Shown here in pieces: positions 51,408 through 60,383 of a stretch of 64,000 nt of DNA (positions are counted from its first letter, which is position 1; the number at the start of each line of letters is the position of its first letter). The notes beneath the pieces were generated by a model, which saw only the letters and a program-made list of their open reading frames with translations, was not told where the DNA came from and did not search any database. The position numbers were made by a program, and so were the translations under genes. The stretch spans positions 3,286,001 through 3,350,000 of the forward strand of contig NZ_JBGEDP010000001.1 of assembly GCF_041206865.1 (NCBI RefSeq). Reading direction: 5' to 3'. Origin of the DNA: Mycobacterium sp. HUMS_12744610. GTDB taxonomy: Bacteria; Actinomycetota; Actinomycetes; Mycobacteriales; Mycobacteriaceae.

Positions 51408-53129
51408 TCACCCGGACCCTAAACCGACCGTCCTCACCGTGACAGCACCACCCACAACCCGCCCGCCGGTCGGCGTCACGCCCAGCCCGTCCTCAACCCA
51501 CATGACGCACCACCACCCCGCCGTGCTCACCCAAAGAGTCGCGCCACAACTGATCTTGCGTTCCACAACCGGCCGATACGTTCGGTAATCGGTCTGCCAG
51601 GCCGGGTCGCGTTGGCGGGCCTTGGCCAGCTGTAGGGCGGCCTCATGGGCATGGATGGTGATCACCCGTCCACGGCGGGCTTTGGTGCATTGCGCCCGCA
51701 GCGGACACGACCCACACAATGCCCCGAAGCGAGCGACCTGCTGACGCCGCCCGGTGCTGATGGCCACAGTGTGCTCGGCCGGGCAGGTGACGGTGCCCGC
51801 AGTCAGGTCGATACCGAACTGGTCTTTGGAATAGCCGTTGGCGTTGCGCACCGGGGGCACTTTGGCGCGCATGTCATGGCCACGTTGGGTCTGCTCATCG
51901 AGGGTGGCCCCATCAGCGTAAGCCGAATCGCCATACACCTCAAAGACATTGGGCTCCGACTCGTTTCGCACATGCTCACCGTGATCGGTGATCGTTTCAT
52001 CGGCATCGGCATCGGCATCGGCATCGGCATCGGCATCGGTGGCGGCATCGGTGGCGGCGGAATCGGGTGCAGCACTCGTGGTGTCGGTGACCGGGTTGCC
52101 CAGCAGCTCGTCGATGACCTCACGGTCGGCGGCGTTGGCCGCGGTGACGGCCACCGCGGTGATCAGCTCGTCATCGGGATCGATACCCAAATGGGACTTG
52201 TAGCCATCGAAGGTCCGCGCCCGCGACTTATGCCCATGGCGGGCCTCGGTATCAACGGTGGAGATCAGCCGATCCCGGGCCACCCGCCTCGCGATGCGAA
52301 ACACCCCGTCGTCGCCGGCCTCGACGTCCTGGCCGGCCACCAGCGCCAGCAACTCGACCGCCTCACCGAGTGCCCCGTCAAGCTGGCGGCCATCGCAGGC
52401 CTCCAGTGCTGCCTTGGCGTCGCGCACCAGCGCATCGACCAAGGCTTCACGCGCCGTGGGATCGTCCCAGTCACACGGTGGTTTTCCCAGGCTGGCGTAG
52501 TCATCGTCGCGGGTCAGCACGGTGCGCACCGCACCGGCCACCTCCGGATCGGCCCGATCGGCCACCGCCAGTAGTTTGCGGATCGCGGCCCGCAGCTGGA
52601 TCACCGTGTCCTGGGTGGCCACCGCATCCAACAGCGGAGTGGAATCGAGCACCCGGCGCCGTCCCCGCAACAACCCCGCCGCCCGCGCCGTGGTGTTGAC
52701 GTCCTCGAACAACCGCCGTGGCCGATCCGATGCGCGTAGCCGGCTGCGCATCCCGACCAGCACCGTGGGATGAAACGCCTCCGCATCCACGGTCAACCCG
52801 GCGGCCGCTTTCCAGCGCAGGTCAAAGGCCAGCCGGTCGCAGGCCTCCCGATCCGAAAGCCCCTCGTAGGCCTGCAGCAGCATCACCGCGGCCATCACCC
52901 GCGCCGGCACCGTTGGCCGACCCAACGCCGAACGCTTGAACACATCAGCGAAATAATCGTCGTCGAACAGTGCACCGCCGTGGTCGGCCAGCAGCCGATA
53001 GATGCTGCCCGCCGGCAGCTGATCGCCGACAAGCAGCATCACGTCATCGAACCGGCCCTGCCGATTTTCCCGTCCCAAAGCCACGCATCTGATCCTCGCC
53101 GCCCATCCATGCGAAACCCGCTCAGCCAC
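51408..53129 (-). CDS. IS1182-family transposase with altered C-terminus
   Basis: A 573-residue transposase: GRENRQGRFDDVMLLVGDQL and QLPAGSIYRLLADHGG at the start, LGRPTVPARVMAAVMLLQAYEGLSDREACDRL, the DDE region LDSTPLLDAVATQDT, and the Cys-rich CPAEHTVAIS...LCGSCPLRAQC segment. After PVVERKI the sequence becomes SCGATLWVSTAGWW rather than the expected basic HGGRRARVRG-type end, so the last 35 residues look foreign and the gene is probably truncated and fused to neighbouring DNA. An Asp-Ala repeat lies in the middle. Confidence 0.8.
   Translation of the reverse strand: MAERVSHGWAARIRCVALGRENRQGRFDDVMLLVGDQLPAGSIYRLLADHGGALFDDDYFADVFKRSALGRPTVPARVMAAVMLLQAYEGLSDREACDRLAFDLRWKAAAGLTVDAEAFHPTVLVGMRSRLRASDRPRRLFEDVNTTARAAGLLRGRRRVLDSTPLLDAVATQDTVIQLRAAIRKLLAVADRADPEVAGAVRTVLTRDDDYASLGKPPCDWDDPTAREALVDALVRDAKAALEACDGRQLDGALGEAVELLALVAGQDVEAGDDGVFRIARRVARDRLISTVDTEARHGHKSRARTFDGYKSHLGIDPDDELITAVAVTAANAADREVIDELLGNPVTDTTSAAPDSAATDAATDADADADADADADETITDHGEHVRNESEPNVFEVYGDSAYADGATLDEQTQRGHDMRAKVPPVRNANGYSKDQFGIDLTAGTVTCPAEHTVAISTGRRQQVARFGALCGSCPLRAQCTKARRGRVITIHAHEAALQLAKARQRDPAWQTDYRTYRPVVERKISCGATLWVSTAGWWCVMWVEDGLGVTPTGGRVVGGAVTVRTVGLGSG
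51998..52039. repeat. Hexanucleotide microsatellite (CATCGG x7) inside the IS1182-type transposase
   Basis: Seven units encode (Asp-Ala)n on the minus strand. The tract keeps frame, so unit gain or loss would only vary linker length. Confidence 0.85.
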
Positions 53130-53168
53130 GCCGAAAGTCAGCGACTAAAACAGCACCGTCCTAGTCGG

Positions 53169-53567
53169 GTGTCCGACGCTGAGACGCAACGTCCCGATCC
53201 GCAGGTGCCCGAGCGGGCCCGGCGGCGAACGTTCACGGCGCAGTACAAGCTTGAGATCTTGGCGGCCTACGAGGCCGCCCCTGAAGGTGAGAAGGGTGCA
53301 CTGCGCCGCGAGGGTTTGTACTCCAGCCACATCGTGGAGTGGCGGCGGGCCCGTGACGCCGGCGCGCTGGCGGCGCTGGCCGCCCCGCGTGGACGCAAGC
53401 GACGCGACCCACAGGCCGAACGGATCGCCCGGTTGGAGGCCGAGAAACACCAACTGGAGCAGGAGCTGGCCAAGACCCGCTTCGTGGTGGATGTCCAGGC
53501 AAAACTGCACGCGCTCTTGGAGACGCTCTCCGAGAGCGCGGAGCCCGAGAACGGGTCGATGAAGTGA
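53169..53567 (+). CDS. IS3-family transposase OrfA
   Basis: A 132-residue HTH protein: RRRTFTAQYKLEILAAYEAAPEG, LYSSHIVEWRRARDAG, then a coiled-coil end (ERIARLEAEKHQLEQELAKTR). GTG start. The stop overlaps OrfB's start (GTGA). Confidence 0.85.
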   Translation: MSDAETQRPDPQVPERARRRTFTAQYKLEILAAYEAAPEGEKGALRREGLYSSHIVEWRRARDAGALAALAAPRGRKRRDPQAERIARLEAEKHQLEQELAKTRFVVDVQAKLHALLETLSESAEPENGSMK

Positions 53568-54586
53568 GCGACGCAGCGATCGTCGAGCTGGCGCCCAAGA
53601 TCGGCGTACGCAACGCCTGCGATGCCGTCGGTGTCGCCCGAGCCAGCTACTACCGCCGGCACCGGCAAAGCCCGCCATCACAGCGGCCGGCGCCGATCCC
53701 ACACACCGACCGGGTGCAGCCGCGTGCGTTGTCCGGCGCCGAGCGGGCCGCAATCCTCAATAAGTTGCACAGCGAGCGGTTCGTCGACACCTCGCCAGCC
53801 GAGGTGTGGGCCACCCTGCTCGACGAAGGCCGCTACCTCGGCTCGATCTCGACCTTCTACCGGCTGCTGCGGCAAGCCGGCGAGAGCCGGGAGCGCCGCC
53901 GGCAGGCCACCCACCCAGCGACGGTAAAACCCGAGCTGGTCGCGTTCGAACCGAACCAGGTGTGGAGTTGGGATATCACCAAGCTGCGCGGCCCGGCGAA
54001 GTGGAGCTGGTACTACCTGTACGTGATCTTGGACATCTTCTCTCGTTACGTGGTCGGATGGATGGTTGCCAGTCGCGAAAGTGCCGCGCTCGCTGAGGTA
54101 TTGATCCGTCAGACTTGCACCAAGCAGGGCATCGGGCGCGACCGGTTGACCATCCACGCCGACCGTGGCTCCTCGATGACCTCCAAGCCGGTGGCGTTCC
54201 TGCTCGCCGACCTCGGTGTCACCCAGTCGCACTCGCGCCCGCACGTCAGCAACGACAACCCCTTCAGCGAGGCGCAATTCAAGACGTTGAAGTATCGGCC
54301 CGATTTCCCCGACCGGTTCAACTCGATCGAGGCCGCCCGCCGGCACTGCCAGGTCTTCTTCGGCTGGTACAACGACGAACATCGCCATACCGGGCTGGGT
54401 TTGCACGTTCCCGCCGACGTGCACTACAGCACCGCCGCGATCATCCGTGACAAGCGCGCCGGTGTGCTCGACACCGCCTACGCTGCACACCCAGAACGGT
54501 TCGTGCGAAAGCCGCCCGAGCCGCCGAAACTGCCCAGCGGTTCATGGATCAACAAACCAGACGACACCCAGGAGGCCACTCAGTAA
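53564..54586 (+). CDS. IS3-family transposase OrfB
   Basis: A 340-residue rve transposase with WSWDITKLRGP (Asp), IHADRGSSMTSKPV (Asp) and NDNPFSEAQFKTLKYRPDFP (Glu). It appears complete. A relative at 61862-63132 shows the same layout. Frame is -1 to OrfA. Confidence 0.9.
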   Translation: MSDAAIVELAPKIGVRNACDAVGVARASYYRRHRQSPPSQRPAPIPHTDRVQPRALSGAERAAILNKLHSERFVDTSPAEVWATLLDEGRYLGSISTFYRLLRQAGESRERRRQATHPATVKPELVAFEPNQVWSWDITKLRGPAKWSWYYLYVILDIFSRYVVGWMVASRESAALAEVLIRQTCTKQGIGRDRLTIHADRGSSMTSKPVAFLLADLGVTQSHSRPHVSNDNPFSEAQFKTLKYRPDFPDRFNSIEAARRHCQVFFGWYNDEHRHTGLGLHVPADVHYSTAAIIRDKRAGVLDTAYAAHPERFVRKPPEPPKLPSGSWINKPDDTQEATQ

Positions 54587-54611
54587 ATACCACCCAACGG
54601 TGCCTCATTCA

Positions 54612-55671
54612 GGTTGACAGATTCCGACTGGAAAGCGCGCGACGCCGAACACAGGGGTTCGCGGGTGACGACGGCGGCGCGTGAGGGTCCACGGACTCGG
54701 GGCGTTCTCATCCGCTCCACATCCGCCGCGGCATCGAGTGAGGCTGTCCAGCCGATACCGCAGTCGATACCGCAGCACTTCCAGACCCGTCCAGCTCAGG
54801 CCAACGCGACAAGCCGCATCGCCGCAGCTAGAAACAGGTATTTCTCGAACGCGCCAACTCCAGCCAACCCAGCAAACACCCAGGTACACCGATTGTGAGT
54901 CCGTCAACACGCTAAGCCGCGGCCCCGAGCCACTGGTCGGTAATGGTTTCCCGACCCACGTAATCATGCCGGGTGGCGGAAGAGTGTCAGGTTAGTCAAT
55001 CTTGTTCTGCCACAAGCTGTTCTCTGGCACGCCAAGGGCGAAATTGTGGTGTCGGGCTTGGTGAGCTGTCAACGCTCGAACCTACCGTTCGACCGCATGC
55101 GGCTACGGCCTTGACAGCTCACCGCGCCCGACACATATTCGGCACCTACCAGGGAAACCCCTGGCCGTCCCACGTCGCCGAACGCAAGTTCGCCAGGCCT
55201 TCCCCCACAGCGGGCGCTACTTCCGGCGGATGCGCGGCCCGCATCGCCGCCGGGCACATTCACCTATTATCCGCGGTGCATTCACCCTGCGCGCCCGCGG
55301 ATTTCGCGATTACGGGCTGAGTGTCAAGTTCGGAACCGAACCCGATCACCTGCGACACCGTCTCGCCGTCCTCACCGCCGTGGCGTTCGACGGTGAGGGT
55401 CGCGCCGACCACCACGCCCCCGACCCAGCCACCTCGGCGCGACGTCGTACCCGCTTGTCGCCCAGCTACTCAATCGTCTCGACAGAGCCGGCCCGCCCCA
55501 CGACATCAAAGCACGACCGGCGTCAGTGCGCGTGCACATACGGCCCGCCGACTGGCGCTGGGGCAGCAGCCCAAGATCAACTGATCCTACGATCGTGGAC
55601 TCGCAGTCAGCGGCGGCGCACCGGACCGCAACAACGCCCCGCATGTCGCGTTGGCCTGGCACAATGAATCC
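54612..55671. other. About 1.06 kb without a recognisable gene
   Basis: Short frames on both strands give no domain or ribosome-binding site. The most notable content is a long inverted repeat at 55050-55134. This part may be the original backbone of the island, decayed. Confidence 0.5.
55050..55134. repeat. 24-bp inverted repeat, 37-nt spacer
   Basis: Arms 55050-55073 and 55111-55134 match at 22 of 24 positions (GTGTCGGGC...GAGCTGTCAA). Candidate functions: replication or transfer origin, recombination site, or strong RNA hairpin. No gene flanks it directly. Confidence 0.7.
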
Positions 55672-55890
55672 ATGACCACCCGCGAGCGGCTACACCTGCT
55701 TGTTGACGCTATGGACGACGAGCAGGCAGAGCGTGCGCTACGCGCAGTCGAGCCGATTGCGCAGTCCCGCTCTACCCGTGCTGACGCCGGTCGCCGACCG
55801 GTGCCTGAGTTCGTTGGGAGCTTCGACAGCGGACGCCACGACCTATCCCAACGGGTGGACGAGCTGCTCGCGGACGGCTTCGGCCGCTGA
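55672..55890 (+). CDS. VapB-type antitoxin
   Basis: A 72-residue antitoxin. The C-terminus VPEFVGSFDSGRHDLSQRVDELL is the typical VapB toxin-binding tail, and the N-terminus (MTTRERLHLLVDAMDDEQAERAL) forms the helical part. The ATG at 55672 is chosen over an upstream frame start. It is followed 6 bp later by the VapC reading frame. The partner toxin is broken, so this antitoxin may now be an orphan. Confidence 0.75.
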   Translation: MTTRERLHLLVDAMDDEQAERALRAVEPIAQSRSTRADAGRRPVPEFVGSFDSGRHDLSQRVDELLADGFGR

Positions 55891-55896
55891 CCGTTC

Positions 55897-56339
55897 GTGG
55901 TGATTCTGGTAGACACCAACGTCATTGTGGCGTTGGCGGATCGGTCCGACACCGCACATGAACGCTGCCGCCGCTGGCTGGAAGAACAGACCGAGGAGCT
56001 CGCCTTTCCGATCACCGTTTTGGCCGAGGCATGCTACCTCATCGATCGGTTCGGTGGTCCGAACGCCGAGGCCCAGTTCCTCGACTCGGTTGGCAGTGAG
56101 CCCGCACGCCGATTCCGCCCAGTGAACCTCACTGACCCCGACCTGCGGCGAATGTCCGAACTCGTCCGGCAGTACGCCAGTGGGCATGACCCGCCGATCG
56201 GCGGTTGGGCGGCACCGACGCCTCGCTGGTAGCAGTCGCCGAACGGCTTGGGGTCGCCACCATTGCCACCATGAACCGCAGGGATTTCGACAACGTCCAG
56301 CCTCGCCATGTGCCTGCGTTCACCGTCGTCCCCACCTGA
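55897..56339 (+). pseudogene. VapC-type PIN toxin with 8-bp frameshifting insertion
   Basis: Starts MVILVDTNVIVALADRSD (first catalytic Asp) and VLAEACYLIDRFGG (Glu), but after PIGG the frame goes off to a stop at 56232. The correct frame resumes as TDASLVAVAERLGVATIATMNRRDF, which holds the other catalytic Asp residues, and stops at 56339. An extra TTGGGCGG (56205-56212) between GGCGG and CACC explains the shift. The product would lack half the active site. Confidence 0.8.
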
Positions 56340-56377
56340 CCCGTACAGCATCCGCGCCCGCCGTTCACCCGAGCTAG

Positions 56378-57347
56378 GGCGTGTCTCCCAATTTTTCGAC
56401 TGTTGACCAGCCAGGATTGGCTGGTGACGCGGATTGGTGTGATTTCTGACGAGTTCTGGGCGGTGGTTGAGCCGTTGATGCCTTCGCATGAGGGCAAGCG
56501 GGGCCGGAGGTTTGGTGATCACCGGTTGATTTTGGAGGGGATTGCCTGGCGGTTTCGCACGGGATGCCCGTGGCGGGACCTGCCCGCTGATTTCGGGCCA
56601 TGGAAAACGGTGTGGAAGCGTCATCACCGATGGTCGCTGGATGGCACCTATGACGTGATGTTTGCTCAGGTGGCGCACGCCTTCGGGTTCGACGCCGAGA
56701 TGGCCGGCGATATCGAGAAGCTGTTGTCGGTGGATTCGACGAACGTACGGGCGCATCAACATTCGGCGGGTGCCCGGTCGGACACGCTGGCAAAAGGGGG
56801 CCCTGTCGAATTACAAGAAATCCGCCGATGAACCCGACGACCATGCAATTGGGCGTTCGCGAGGCGGGCTGACCACCAAGATCCACACCCTGACCGATCA
56901 GCGCGAAGCTGTTGTCGCGGTCCGGTTGACCGCTGGCCAGGCCGGCGACAATCCGCAGTTGCTGCCTTTGCTCGACGACTACGACCACGCCTGCGCTGAG
57001 CACGGTGTGACCGGTGGCGACTTCCGATTGCTCGCCGACAAGGCGTATTCACACCCGAGCACGCGCACCGAATTACGTTCCCGAAGAATCAAGCACACGA
57101 TTCCCGAACGCAAAGACCAGATCGCCCGGCGCAAGGCCAAGGGATCGGCCGGGGGTCGCCCACCGGCGTTCGACGCCGAGCTCTACGGTCTGCGCAACAC
57201 CGTCGAACGAGGCTACAACCGGCTCAAGCAATGGCGCGGTATCGCGACCCGCTACGACAAATACGCCCTGACCTACCTCGGCGGTGTCCTATTGGCCTGC
57301 GCCGTAATCCATTCCCGCGTCGGAAACAACCAATTGGGAGACACGCC
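56378..57347 (+). mobile_element. IS5-family (IS427-like) element, 970 bp
   Basis: Perfect terminal inverted repeats (GGCGTGTCTCCCAATT). CTAG (or TA within it) flanks both ends at 56374-56377 and 57348-57351. It contains a two-frame transposase. Confidence 0.9.
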
Positions 57348-57351
57348 CTAG
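56403..57351 (+). CDS. IS5/IS427-type transposase, two frames
   Basis: First frame 56403-56831 carries ISDEFWAVVEPLMPSHEGKRG and the DDE start VDSTNVRAHQH. Second frame, -1, carries DEPDDHAIGRSRGGLTTKIH, LLADKAYSHPSTRTEL and ERGYNRLKQWRGIATRYDK and ends at 57351. The shift falls around GAATTACAAGAA, as in the element at 59357. A programmed frameshift is likely. Confidence 0.85.
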
Positions 57352-57397
57352 CCACAGCCAACTGCAAACTCGGTCACGCGTGTCGCAGGTGGCCAAC

Positions 57398-57413
57398 TCC
57401 CCCCTCGGACACA
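57398..57413. other. Right attachment site (attR-like)
   Basis: Exact 16-bp copy of 42658..42673 (TCCCCCCTCGGACACA). No tRNA body accompanies it, only the 3' end. Confidence 0.7.
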
Positions 57414-57430
57414 ATTTATTAGCTAAAAAT

Positions 57431-57619
57431 ATGGGCAAATCTGCTCTGCCCTCGATCGGAGAGGATTTTCTGGATTTGCTGATATCGATTGGGCATCGCG
57501 TTGATGTGCTAGATCTGTCATACGGCGGGAACAGCGAATATCCCATTGCGGTGCTATGCCGCGGGGTGTCGCGTGGTGCTCGTGCGGAGCGAGCACAGGA
57601 CGATCGCAGAAGAGCATGA
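57431..57619 (+). CDS. Hypothetical 62-residue protein after attR
   Basis: Starts MGKSALPSIGEDFLDLLISIG and gives no known domain. The first part is hydrophobic and well balanced; the last 20 residues are arginine-rich and look like out-of-frame sequence, so it may be a 3'-truncated fragment. Confidence 0.35.
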   Translation: MGKSALPSIGEDFLDLLISIGHRVDVLDLSYGGNSEYPIAVLCRGVSRGARAERAQDDRRRA

Positions 57620-58169
57620 CGCATTCAGCGGGCTCGCGTCTCTGGCAGCCGGTGAGTCTTGCGGGGCGGCTGTTAGCTACGGGGCGCGCGGCCCGGGTCG
57701 GGTGGCGTGTCGCGCGTGCCGCCTTCGGCCTCTTGGTGCCACGATCCGGTCATGGGGGATCGCCTGCGTGAAACGATGGATGGGACACTCGGCCATTTCT
57801 GGATGAATTTCGGCGATGTGTACAACCTCGACAAGGCAGCAGATGGCTACGTGCGGCTAGCCGACCCGGCGTCCGACACCGAAGCGCTGCCGTCTCCATG
57901 CAGCTGACTACGAAACGCCAGCTGCGCCGAAGTCCCACCGGAGACGGCAAACACCTTCCGCCGCAACACCTTCGGATGCAGCTTGGGCGGAAGGCGACCA
58001 GCCACCAGGACATCGACCGTCTCGGCGTCGCCAGCACCGCGGACGAATCGGTGTATCGGCCCGTTGCCACCTCGCCTCCGGCTTGCGCAGGTTAATCTTT
58101 CAGGTCGTCGTTGCCGCACTCAGGAGTGACACGTACAAATCACGGTTCAGTGAGTGTACAGTTCACGGT
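57620..58169. other. Stretch with gene fragments only
   Basis: A short plus-strand frame (57752-57907; MGDRLRETMDGTLGHFWMNF) and a minus-strand frame (57847-58119; HRFVRGAGDAETVDVLVAGRLP) look partly coding but lack complete domains. The minus-strand fragment recalls a nucleotidyltransferase-like protein; this is a weak guess. Confidence 0.35.
58157..58162 (+). promoter_or_regulatory. -10 box of the toxin-antitoxin operon
   Basis: TACAGT, 7 nt before the antitoxin GTG at 58170; the surrounding GTGTACAGTTCAC is partly palindromic and could be an autoregulatory operator. Confidence 0.45.
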
Positions 58170-58430
58170 GTGGAGGTATCCGTGACCGAGTTGCGCGCGC
58201 ACCTCAGCGATTGGCTCGATCGAGCTCGGGCTGGTGGTGAGGTCGTCATCACCGACCGCGGGATTCCGGTCGCGCGACTCGCTGCGCTGGACAGCGCAGG
58301 CACCTTGGAGCGTCTCACGGCTGAAGGCGTGATTGGCAAGGCCAACGCGCAGCGGCCCGTCGCTGCGGGTCGGTCCCGGCCCCGACCGCGGCGGCCGGTG
58401 TCTGACCGGGTCAGCGACCAGCGGCGCTGA
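58170..58430 (+). CDS. Phd/YefM-type antitoxin
   Basis: An 86-residue antitoxin. It reads VSVTELRAHLSDWLDRARAGG and EVVITDRGIPVARLAAL, the Phd/YefM DNA-binding fold, and ends in a basic, proline-rich tail. The GTG at 58170 lies 7 nt after a -10 box, so it is probably leaderless. The toxin gene starts 3 bp after its stop. Family is clear; the partner is a VapC-type PIN toxin. Confidence 0.85.
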   Translation: MEVSVTELRAHLSDWLDRARAGGEVVITDRGIPVARLAALDSAGTLERLTAEGVIGKANAQRPVAAGRSRPRPRRPVSDRVSDQRR

Positions 58431-58433
58431 CCG

Positions 58434-58868
58434 GTGCCGCTCGTCTACTTCGACGCCAGCGCCTTCGTCAAACTTCTCACCTCCGAGACAGGGAGCTCGC
58501 TAGCATCCGCGCTATGGGACGGCTGCGACGCCGCATTGTCCAGCCGTCTGGCCTACCCCGAAGTCCGCGCCGCACTCGCTGCAGCAGCCCGCAATCACGA
58601 CCTGACTGAATCCGAGCTCGCCGCTGCCGAGCGTGACTGGGAAGACTTCTGGGCCGCCACCCGCCCAGTCGAACTCACCGCGACGGTTGAACAGCACGCC
58701 GGCCGCCTCGCCCGCGCCCATGCCTTGCGCGGAGCCGACGCTGTTCATCTGGCCAGCGCGTTGGCTGTCGGTGAACCCGGCCTGATCGTCGCCGTTTGGG
58801 ACCGACGCTTGCACGCCGGAGCCCAAGCCGCCGGGTGCCGAGTCGCCCCCGCCCAACTCGACCCCTAA
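58434..58868 (+). CDS. VapC-type PIN-domain ribonuclease toxin
   Basis: A 144-residue PIN toxin with an apparently complete acidic site: VYFDASAFVKL (Asp7), YPEVRAALA (Glu), GADAVHLASA (Asp) and VAVWDRRLHAGA (Asp). VapC enzymes cleave tRNA or rRNA in mycobacteria. GTG start, 3 bp after the antitoxin stop. It lies outside the 16-bp-bounded island, before another IS pile. Confidence 0.88.
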   Translation: MPLVYFDASAFVKLLTSETGSSLASALWDGCDAALSSRLAYPEVRAALAAAARNHDLTESELAAAERDWEDFWAATRPVELTATVEQHAGRLARAHALRGADAVHLASALAVGEPGLIVAVWDRRLHAGAQAAGCRVAPAQLDP

Positions 58869-58923
58869 TCCGACCGCTCGACATTAGAGTGGGTCAACCC
58901 CAGCACGGACGACGATCAGGTAC

Positions 58924-59352
58924 TGTTTTGCGTCTGACTTCGCGATAGAGATCGGTGTGTCGATCAGACGACATCCGACGGGTTCTCCGAGCTCTCTTGG
59001 AGGATCTGATCATGTCCGAAGCAAACTCTGGTGGCGACCGCTCGCACCGTCGCCCGAAGCGGTTCTTGAGCCCGTCGCAGAAGTACGAGATATGGCTGCA
59101 GCTGGTACGCCAGGAGGTGACGATCGCCGAGGCCGCCGCCAACCATCAGGTGGATCGCACGACGATCATGCGCATCCGCACGATCGCCAAGGAAGGTGCG
59201 CTGGCCGCGCTGGCGGCAGCCAAGCCAGGCGCGGCGGCCCGCCAACGCGACTACGAACTCGGTGCCGCCAAGGCCGAGAACGCGCGGCTGTCCGAGGCAC
59301 TCAAGGAGATGGCCGTGCGGCTGACGTTGGTCGAGGGAAAAGGGCGCTGGGG
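58924..59352 (+). mobile_element. Truncated copy of the IS3-type element at 45001
   Basis: Left 429 bp only, with OrfA (59012-59356). It differs from the first copy by one base seen (GAT to GGT, Asp to Gly). It is cut by the IS5-type element at 59357. Near identity indicates recent transposition. Confidence 0.85.
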
Positions 59353-59356
59353 CTAG
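59012..59356 (+). CDS. IS3-type OrfA in the truncated copy
   Basis: A 114-residue HTH protein as at 45089. The stop TAG is formed with the CTAG next to the inserted IS5-type element. OrfB is absent, so the copy cannot move by itself. Confidence 0.75.
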   Translation: MSEANSGGDRSHRRPKRFLSPSQKYEIWLQLVRQEVTIAEAAANHQVDRTTIMRIRTIAKEGALAALAAAKPGAAARQRDYELGAAKAENARLSEALKEMAVRLTLVEGKGRWG

Positions 59357-60297
59357 GGCGTGTCCCGTAACCGTTTGGTGAGTTGGGTGGCAGTGTTCGT
59401 TGGATGTCGCGGTTGCAGGTGTTGTCCGATGAGATGTGGGCTCTGGTTGAGCCGTTGATGCCAGTGGCTTCGGCCAAGGGCGGCAGGCCGTTTCGTGATC
59501 ACCGCACGGTGGTCGAGGCGATTATCTGGCGGTATAGGACCGGCTCGCCGTGGCGCGATCTGCCCGAGCAATTTGGCGCGTGGAAGACCGCGTGGCGCCG
59601 TCATGACCAGTACAGCAAAGACGGCACGTGGGACGCGATCTTGGGTGCATTGCTCACCGTCGCCGCCGACGCCGATCTGATCGACTGGGCGGTCAGCGTC
59701 GATTCCACGGTCAACCGGGCGCATCAGCACGCCACGAACCTCCCGCGCGACACAGGGGGCACCATCGAATTACAAGAATTTGTCCGAAGAGCCGGCTGAC
59801 CACGGCATTGGCCGTTCCCGCGGCGGGCTGAGCACCAAAATCCATCACCTCGTCGATGGGGCAGGGATGCCTCTGGTAGTCCTGACTGCGCCCGGCCAGG
59901 CCGGCGATGCCCCGATGTTTCCGATCCTGATGGGCCACCTGAAGGTGGCCAGCAGCAAACCGGGTCGCCCGCGTACGCGTCCGGACAAAGTTCGCGGCGA
60001 CAAGGCATACTCGTCGAAAGCCATCCGCGAACTGTTGCGTAGTAAGGGCATCACAGCGGTGATCCCGCAGCCCGATGACCAGATTGCCAACCGGCGGCGC
60101 CGAGGAAAAAACGGCGGGCGCCCACCAGCCTTTGATGTCGAGGACTACAAGGGTCGCAACGTCGTTGAACGCGGATTTCAACGCTGCAAGCAATGGCGCG
60201 GAATCGCCACACGATACGACAAGCACAACCTCAACTACCGCGGCGGCGTTGTCCTCAACGCGGTCGTCGCCTGGCTCAAACGGTTACGGGACACGCC
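59357..60297 (+). mobile_element. IS5-family (IS427-like) element, 941 bp, second type
   Basis: Perfect terminal inverted repeats of about 21 bp (GGCGTGTCCCGTAACCGTTTG), flanked by CTAG at 59353-59356 and 60298-60301. Confidence 0.9.
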
Positions 60298-60301
60298 CTA
60301 G
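59404..60301 (+). CDS. IS5/IS427-type transposase, two frames
   Basis: First frame from the ATG at 59404 (MSRLQVLSDEMWALVEPLM, SVDSTVNRAHQH) to 59799. Second, -1 frame with EEPADHGIGRSRGGLSTKIHH, VRGDKAYSSKAIRELL and ERGFQRCKQWRGIATRYDK, ending at 60301. The shift occurs at GAATTACAAGAA. Confidence 0.85.
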
Positions 60302-60383
60302 CGGCGTAGGCCGCATCCAGCGTGGCGGCACGTTGGGCCTGGATCTCGTTTGCGGTGCCGTAGTGCACCGATGCAACGGTGTG

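Larger units (their letters stand above)
53145..54611 (+). mobile_element. IS3-family element (second type)
   Basis: Carries OrfA and OrfB described below. Both ends contain GCACCGT in inverted orientation (53153-53159 and 54597-54603), about 8 bp inside the probable tips; limits are approximate. It abuts the IS1182-type transposase gene. Confidence 0.55.

Noticed and set aside
54614..54967. Overlapping frames of 94 and 120 codons after the IS3-family element
   Set aside because: On opposite strands, with no start signals and low-complexity products; not supported as genes.
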